A stretch of DNA of 40,966 bases from Pseudomonadota bacterium. GTDB taxonomy: Bacteria > Pseudomonadota > Alphaproteobacteria > Rhodobacterales > Rhodobacteraceae. Made by a program: the position numbers and the translations under genes. Positions 36,323 to 40,966 of this stretch are shown one piece after another; the stretch's first letter is position 1; every line of letters begins with the position of its first letter. Below the pieces are notes generated by a model, which was not told the origin of the DNA, made no database searches, and saw only the letters and a program-made list of their open reading frames with translations. The stretch covers positions 1 to 40,966 of the forward strand of contig JAJZVD010000029.1 in NCBI GenBank assembly GCA_021845805.1. The letters run 5' to 3'.

Positions 36323-37230
36323 GGCACCATTCCTTTCCGCGGCGTTTCGGTGCGGCTCGCCCTCCATTCCTCCATGAAGCGCAAAAGCCGCTCGTCGGGA
36401 TGCGCGGGCACCACGACCGAAAGCGTGACCAGCTGGTCGCCGCGGCCCGTGCGGCCCGGAACCACCGTGCCGCGACCGCGCAGCCGCAGCACCCGGCCCG
36501 AGCTTGCGCCCTTCGGGATCGTCAGGCTCACCGGCCCGTCGATCGTTGGTGCCTCGACCTTGGCGCCCAGCACCGCCTCGTCCAGCGTGATCGGCAGGGT
36601 CAGCAGGATGTCGGGCCCCTCGCGGCGGAAATGCGGATGCGGGCCGACCCGAAGGGTCACCAGCGCATCCCCCGGCGGCCCCCCGCCGAACCCCGGGCCG
36701 CCATGCCCGCGCAGCCGCAGGGTCTGGCCATCGGCGGCCCCGGCGGGGATCTCCACTTCCAGCCGGGCGCCGCCGGGCAGCTCAAGCCGCCGCCGGGCAC
36801 CACGCGCCGCGTCAAGGAAGGCCACCTCGAGCGTGAAGCGAAGGTCCGGCCCGGCGGCGCGGAAGCCCGTGCCACCCCCACCCGCGCCGCGATGGCGCAG
36901 GAACTCGGCAAAGATCTCGGCCGGGTCCACGCCTTCGGGGAAGCCCTGCGCCCCCCCGCCGCGCCCGTCGGCGAAATCGCGATAGTTCGGTTGCCGCGGG
37001 GTCTCCTGCCCGCTCGCGTCGATCTCGCCCGCATCGAACCGCGCCCGCGTCTCGGCGTTCTTCAACAGGTCATAGGCCGCCGACGCGGCCTTGAACCGCG
37101 CCTCGGCCCCGGCATCGCCGGGGTTCAGGTCAGGGTGGCTTTCGCGGACCAGCTTCTTGTAGGCGCGCTTGATCTCGGCCTCGGTCGCCGTCTTCGTCAC
37201 GCCAAGCGCGGCATAGGGATCGCCTGCCAT
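36319..37230 (-). CDS. DnaJ-class co-chaperone CbpA-like
   Basis: A 303-residue type II J-protein. The J-domain (DPYAALGVTKTATEAEIKRAYKKLVRESHPDLNPGD) has its HPD at residues 32-34. A Gly/Phe region (about 90-125) follows, then two beta-barrel client-binding domains (FTLEVAFLDAARGARRRLEL ... GGDQLV-type ending). The Cys-rich zinc finger of DnaJ is absent. It is coupled to the CbpM-like gene. The ATG at 37230 follows a GGAGG-type site. Confidence 0.92.
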   Translation of the reverse strand: MAGDPYAALGVTKTATEAEIKRAYKKLVRESHPDLNPGDAGAEARFKAASAAYDLLKNAETRARFDAGEIDASGQETPRQPNYRDFADGRGGGAQGFPEGVDPAEIFAEFLRHRGAGGGGTGFRAAGPDLRFTLEVAFLDAARGARRRLELPGGARLEVEIPAGAADGQTLRLRGHGGPGFGGGPPGDALVTLRVGPHPHFRREGPDILLTLPITLDEAVLGAKVEAPTIDGPVSLTIPKGASSGRVLRLRGRGTVVPGRTGRGDQLVTLSVVVPAHPDERLLRFMEEWRASRTETPRKGMVP

Positions 37231-37357
37231 CGGTGCCTCCGTCGCCCGGGCTCATCGTTGCCCGACGCATCCAGCAAACCCGGACCGGGCCGCGCGCGCG
37301 TTGATCTGGCGCAAGGCGAAGGGCGCAGGCGTCCCTTCGGACCCGGCGCCCCTCATT

Positions 37358-37405
37358 TTCTGTCCGCAAATATCCTCGGGGGGTCCGGGGGGCAGACAGC
37401 CCCCC
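37358..37405 (-). repeat. Intergenic hairpin element, copy 2
   Basis: Read on the minus strand: hairpin GGGGGGC-TGTCT-GCCCCCC (37405-37387), a short spacer, core CCCCCGAGGATATTTG (37382-37367), then GGACAGAA (37365-37358). The core, the loop and the tail match copy 1 (26417-26486); the spacer is shorter. It lies between the glutamine-synthetase-like gene and the cbpA-like gene, in the direction of their transcription. Confidence 0.65.
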
Positions 37406-37420
37406 GGCGGTCCGCGGCCC

Positions 37421-38812
37421 TCAGACCGTGTGCAGGTAGAGATCGTAATCCACATCCGCGATGGTGCGGTTCACCCGGGCGTATTCGGCGGCCTTGATGG
37501 CGGTGAAGGTGCGGTGCATGTCCTCGCCCAGCGCGTCCTTCAGGAAGGCCGAGCCCTGCGCCGCAACGATGGCCGACCGCCAGTCGACCGGGATCGAAAG
37601 CCCCCCGTCGCCCGCGTCATAGCCGTTGCCGGTGGTCTCGGGGCCCGGGTCGATCCGGTGGGCCAGCCCGTGGCGGAGGCCCGCCAGCACGGTCGCGGCC
37701 ACCAGGTAGGGGTTCGCATCCACGCCCGCCGGGCGGTGTTCCACCCGCCGCGCGGCCTTCGAACCCGCCGGGATGCGCAGCGCCACCGACCGGTTGTTCA
37801 CCCCCCAGGTGGGCGAGACGGGCGCATAGCTCTGGTTGGCGAAGCGGCGCCAGGAATTGGCGTGCGGGGCGAAGACCAGCATGGATTCGCCCATCGTGGC
37901 GCGCAGGCCGCCGATCGCGTGGCGGATCGTGTCGGTCCACTGCCCCTCGACCTCTTCGGTGAAGACGTTCTGCCCGGCCCCGTCGCGCAACGAGACGTGG
38001 AAATGCATCCCCGAGCCCGCGTAGCTTTCCACGGGCTTGGCCATGAAGCAGGCCGTGACCCCATGCAGCCGCGCCTGCAACCGCACGATGCGCTTCAGCC
38101 GCATCAGGTCGTCGGCCGCCTGCATCACGTCGTCGCGGTAGTGCAGGGTCAGTTCGTATTGCCCCGGGGCATATTCGGAAATCAGCGTCTCGGCCTTGAT
38201 CCCGGCCGTTTCGGCCGCGGCATAGATGGCCGAGAACAGCGGCACCATCCCGTGCAGGTGGTCGACCGAATAGACCTCGGTCTTGGTCGAGGGGCGGCCA
38301 TCAAGCACGGCGCGGGCGGGCTGCACCCGTCCGTCGGGGCCGCGTTCGTTGGCCAGCAGGAAGAATTCCAGTTCGAAGGCGGCCGAGGCATGAAGCCCCT
38401 CGGCCGCCAGCAGGTCGGCCTGCCGCTGCAGCGCGTGGCGCGGGTCCGAGGTCATCTTCTGCCCGTCGAGGTGATACATCGACATGAAGACTTCGCCGCG
38501 CGGGGGGGTGGTGCCATGCAGCGGCTTCAAGGTGCCGGGAATGGGCCAGGCCCGCAGGTCGCCATCGCCCTGATCCCAGATCAGGCCGGTCTCGTGAACG
38601 TCCTCGCCGCAGATGTCGAGGCCCAGGATGGAAATCGGCAGGTGCCGGCCGCCGGTGTAGAACGGCATCAGCTCGTGCCGCCGGATGATCTTGCCGCGGC
38701 CGATGCCGTTGGCGTCGTGCAGCACGATGTCGAAGGCCTCGATCTCGGGATGGGCGGCCAGGAAGGCTTCGGCCTCGGCGGGGGTGGAGCCGGAGGGGCT
38801 GGTCTGGGTCAT
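37421..38812 (-). CDS. Glutamine synthetase-family enzyme, PuuA-like (glutamate-amine ligase)
   Basis: A 463-residue protein with the glutamine-synthetase catalytic fold. Motifs are FELEFFLL (first metal Glu), EYAPGQYELTL, GSGMHFHVSLRDG, RRFANQSYAPVSPTWGVNNRSVALRIP and HRPAGVDANPYLVAATVLAG. The last two fit the gamma-glutamylpolyamine synthetase group and not classical GlnA, because the GlnA adenylylation loop NLYDLP is missing. The start at 38812 follows the aminotransferase stop by seven bases; a TTG at 38827 would overlap it. It is probably in one operon with that aminotransferase. The amine substrate is unknown. Confidence 0.85.
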   Translation of the reverse strand: MTQTSPSGSTPAEAEAFLAAHPEIEAFDIVLHDANGIGRGKIIRRHELMPFYTGGRHLPISILGLDICGEDVHETGLIWDQGDGDLRAWPIPGTLKPLHGTTPPRGEVFMSMYHLDGQKMTSDPRHALQRQADLLAAEGLHASAAFELEFFLLANERGPDGRVQPARAVLDGRPSTKTEVYSVDHLHGMVPLFSAIYAAAETAGIKAETLISEYAPGQYELTLHYRDDVMQAADDLMRLKRIVRLQARLHGVTACFMAKPVESYAGSGMHFHVSLRDGAGQNVFTEEVEGQWTDTIRHAIGGLRATMGESMLVFAPHANSWRRFANQSYAPVSPTWGVNNRSVALRIPAGSKAARRVEHRPAGVDANPYLVAATVLAGLRHGLAHRIDPGPETTGNGYDAGDGGLSIPVDWRSAIVAAQGSAFLKDALGEDMHRTFTAIKAAEYARVNRTIADVDYDLYLHTV

Positions 38813-38819
38813 GGGATGC

Positions 38820-40193
38820 TCAGGCAAAGAATTCGGTCAGGATCTCGTCGAAGGCGAGGATCAGGCGGTCGATCTGGGGTGGCCGTGTCGCGGGGCTGAC
38901 CAGCATCATGTTGTGGAAGGGTGCGATCAGGCAGCCGCGGTTGACCAGCGCCACATGGATCGCGGCTTCCAGCGCGGGCTGGTGGGCCCGTGCGGCCTCG
39001 GCCCCGTTTCGCAGCGGGCCGGGGGCGCAGATGAATTCCACCCGCGCGCCGACCCCGACGACATGCCAGGGCGCGCCATGGTCGCGGATCACCCGCGCGA
39101 GGCCGCGCGACAGGCGTTCCGCCCCCCGCTCCATCGCGGCATAGGCGCGCGGCGTCATCACCTCAGCCAGGGTGGCGCGCAGGCAGGCGAACTGCATCGG
39201 GTTGGCCGACAGCGTGGTGCCCATGCCGGAATGGCCGGGGGGGCGGGTGGCGTCATAGGCCGCCAGCCGGCCGGCCACCTCGGGGCGCAGACCCCAGACG
39301 GCCGTGGGCATCCCGCCCGCCACGCATTTGCCCACCACGAAGATGTCGGGGTCGAGCCCGTTCACCCCGGTGTAGCCGCCAAGGCCCGAGGACAGCGTAT
39401 GGGTCTCGTCGATGATGAGCAGCGCGCCATAGGCCCGCGTCAGCGCCCTGAGGCCCGCGTGAAAATCGGCGCGGGGCAGCACCATGCAGGAATTGGTCAT
39501 CACCGGCTCGGTCAGCACGGCGGCGACCTCGCCGGTCTTGAGCGCGGCCTCCACCCCGGCCAGGTCGTTGAATTCCACCGCCACCGCGGTCAGGCCAAGG
39601 TCGGCCACCTGTCCGACAAGGCCGGGGCGGGCGACGGTTTTCCCGTGGTCCAGCACGACCATCGCGTCATCGATGGTGCCGTGGTAGCAGCCGTTGAACA
39701 CCAGCACCTTCGGCCGCCCCGTGACCGCCCGGGCCACCCGCAGGGCGAAGCGGTTCGCATCGGTCGCCGTGGTGGCGATCTGCCAGCGGAAATCGCCGAA
39801 GCGTTCGGTCAGAAGCCGCCCCGACTCCAGCGCGGCCTCGGTCGGCAGCATGTAGGTCAGGCCGTGGCGCGCCTGCTGGCGGATCGCGCGGGCCACCGGC
39901 AGCGGCGAATGGCCGAACATGGACCCGGTGTCGCCCAGGCAGAAATCGTCATACGCGTTGCCGTCGATGTCAGTCAGCCGCGCCCCCTGCGCGGTTTCCA
40001 CCAGCATCGGGAACGGCATCGGCCAGTCCTTCATCCAGTGCATCGGCACGCGGCCGAGGAAGGCGCCCGCGCCCCGCTCCAGCGCCGCGGCCGTTCGCGG
40101 CCGGGCGCGGCGGTAACGGTCGGCTTCGCGCGCGGCGAGGGCGGCGATGCGGGCGGCGGGAACGCCGGCGATGAGGTCTGCGCCTTGGTCCAT
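38820..40193 (-). CDS. Class III PLP-dependent aminotransferase (GSA-aminomutase-like)
   Basis: A 457-residue fold-type I enzyme. N-terminal GQ-like DIDGNAYDDFCLGDTGSMFGHS, the PLP-phosphate segment (TATDANRFALRVARAVTG), substrate-side IIDETHTLSSG and the cofactor Lys in FVVGKCVAGGMPTAVWG match the glutamate-1-semialdehyde aminomutase-related class III group. The usual SGTEA motif reads TATDA here, which marks a distinct subfamily. Its pairing with a PuuA-like ligase and a TPP enzyme argues for a catabolic pathway and not haem synthesis. Confidence 0.85.
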   Translation of the reverse strand: MDQGADLIAGVPAARIAALAAREADRYRRARPRTAAALERGAGAFLGRVPMHWMKDWPMPFPMLVETAQGARLTDIDGNAYDDFCLGDTGSMFGHSPLPVARAIRQQARHGLTYMLPTEAALESGRLLTERFGDFRWQIATTATDANRFALRVARAVTGRPKVLVFNGCYHGTIDDAMVVLDHGKTVARPGLVGQVADLGLTAVAVEFNDLAGVEAALKTGEVAAVLTEPVMTNSCMVLPRADFHAGLRALTRAYGALLIIDETHTLSSGLGGYTGVNGLDPDIFVVGKCVAGGMPTAVWGLRPEVAGRLAAYDATRPPGHSGMGTTLSANPMQFACLRATLAEVMTPRAYAAMERGAERLSRGLARVIRDHGAPWHVVGVGARVEFICAPGPLRNGAEAARAHQPALEAAIHVALVNRGCLIAPFHNMMLVSPATRPPQIDRLILAFDEILTEFFA

Positions 40194-40312
40194 GGATCAC
40201 CGGATTGTCATACGGGCAGAGCTTTCATAGGGCCCGGGCGTCGCGGCGTCTACGGGTGCCGGGGACGCAGGCGCGGGCAAGGCCGGGGCGGCACGGGCCG
40301 GGGCGCGCGGGG

Positions 40313-40966
40313 TCAGGCCACCCGCACCTCGATCATCCGGGGGCCGCTGTGCCGGGTGCGCAGCGCCGCAGTCAGCGCGTCGGGCGTGTCGGGGATCGAG
40401 ATGAACGGCATCCGCGCCGCCGCGGCCAGCGGCTCGAACAGCGGCGGCGTGGGGTCGCAGCCAATGACATCGGTGCCCGCCGCGACCATCGAATCGGCGA
40501 TTTCCCGGAAGCCTGCGTTGTTCCAGACCAGGAAGGTCACATCCACCCCGGCATCCACCGCGGTCAGCAGTTCGGCCAGGCTGAATTGCAGCCCGCCGTC
40601 GCCGGTCAGGCAGACGACCGGCACGCCGGGTGCCGCCACCGCCGCGCCGATGGCGGCGGGCGCGCCGAAGCCGAGGCTGCCGAAGCCGGTCGCCGCGTTG
40701 AAATAGCCGCCGGGGCGGTCGTGGTCGTAGTACAGGTTCCCGGCATAGACCGGCTGCGTGCTGTCGCCCGCGATGATGCAGCCGGGCAGGGCCGCGCGGA
40801 TCGCTTCCAGCATCGCGACCTGGTGCTGCATCACCGGGGGCAGCTCGGCGCGCGCGGCGGTGCGGGTCGCGGCGGCGCGGGCCGCGCCTTCGCCCGCGTG
40901 GGCGGCAAGCAGCGGCACCAGCGCCGCCAGCGCGGTGGCGGCATCGGCCTCGAGTGCCACGCCCGC
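40313..40966 (-). CDS. Thiamine-pyrophosphate-dependent enzyme, C-terminal part (truncated by the window edge)
   Basis: The visible 217 residues are the TPP-binding and C-terminal region of an acetolactate-synthase-like enzyme. The TPP/Mg motif is VCLTGDGGLQFSLAELLTAVDAGVDVTFLVWNN (GDG to NN), and earlier GYFNAATGFGSLGFGAPAAIGAA is typical of the family. The frame continues beyond base 40966, so the N-terminal domain is not in this window. It lies 119 bases upstream of the aminotransferase on the same strand. The exact reaction (decarboxylase, carboligase or lyase) cannot be told from this part. Confidence 0.85.
   Translation of the reverse strand, partial: AGVALEADAATALAALVPLLAAHAGEGAARAAATRTAARAELPPVMQHQVAMLEAIRAALPGCIIAGDSTQPVYAGNLYYDHDRPGGYFNAATGFGSLGFGAPAAIGAAVAAPGVPVVCLTGDGGLQFSLAELLTAVDAGVDVTFLVWNNAGFREIADSMVAAGTDVIGCDPTPPLFEPLAAAARMPFISIPDTPDALTAALRTRHSGPRMIEVRVA

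Noticed and set aside
36322-36367. Longer CbpM-like start at 36367
   Set aside because: The added 15 residues lie in the coding end of the cbpA-like gene with no ribosome site, whereas the ATG at 36322 makes the usual four-base overlap.

Overview
The window is dense, very GC-rich chromosomal DNA of an alphaproteobacterium, most likely a member of the Rhodobacteraceae. The evidence is the conserved block miaB ... phoH-ybeY-corC-lnt-metK, the SAM/SAH-type riboswitch in front of metK (a class reported almost only from Rhodobacterales), the hisA-hisF-hisE cluster beside a DUF2147 gene, and the codon bias, which produces long shadow frames opposite most genes. I see no insertion sequence, prophage, integrase, CRISPR array or rRNA. 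The only RNA gene I can fold with confidence is a tRNA-Tyr(GTA).

Layout. 1-3.5 kb: tail of an unknown gene, a degenerate-looking GT2-type protein, miaB, an OmpA-domain protein and a small lipoprotein that share a 32-residue module. 3.5-7.7 kb: phoH, ybeY, corC-like gene and lnt. 7.7-11.1 kb: SAM/SAH riboswitch, metK, queF, yghU-like GST and trmB. 11.1-12.8 kb: a divergent Lrp/AsnC regulator and hpd (4-hydroxyphenylpyruvate dioxygenase), with a tandem repeat operator between them. 12.8-16.5 kb: a 938-residue Pro/Ala-rich membrane protein with secretion/pilus-assembly-like ends, and a SIMPL-domain protein. 16.5-20.2 kb: metY, a GT-A-like protein coupled to dimethylarginine dimethylaminohydrolase, and a phasin. 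20.2-23.5 kb: divergent oxyR and katG. 23.5-25.3 kb: terminator, tRNA-Tyr with its promoter, rlmB, and a CoA-binding protein behind a leader that ends in a terminator hairpin. 25.3-27.8 kb: hisE, hisF, hisA and DUF2147. 27.8-32.5 kb: LLM flavin oxidoreductase, M24 peptidase, a CatE-like VOC dioxygenase with DoxX, and a LysR regulator. 32.6-36 kb: a single-PDZ HtrA protease divergent from an OmpR-type two-component pair. 36-37.2 kb: CbpM/CbpA co-chaperone pair. 37.4-41 kb: PuuA-like glutamine synthetase, class III aminotransferase and a truncated TPP-dependent enzyme.

Most genes are housekeeping: tRNA/rRNA modification, SAM and methionine metabolism, histidine synthesis, envelope maintenance and oxidative stress. 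The less ordinary items are the 938-residue fusion-like protein, the shared Cys module of the OmpA/lipoprotein pair, a two-copy intergenic hairpin element with possible loop-to-tail pairing, the leader before the CoA-binding gene, the catDE-like LysR/DoxX/VOC unit, and the PuuA/aminotransferase/TPP cluster. I did not find a clear-cut new defence or mobile system.
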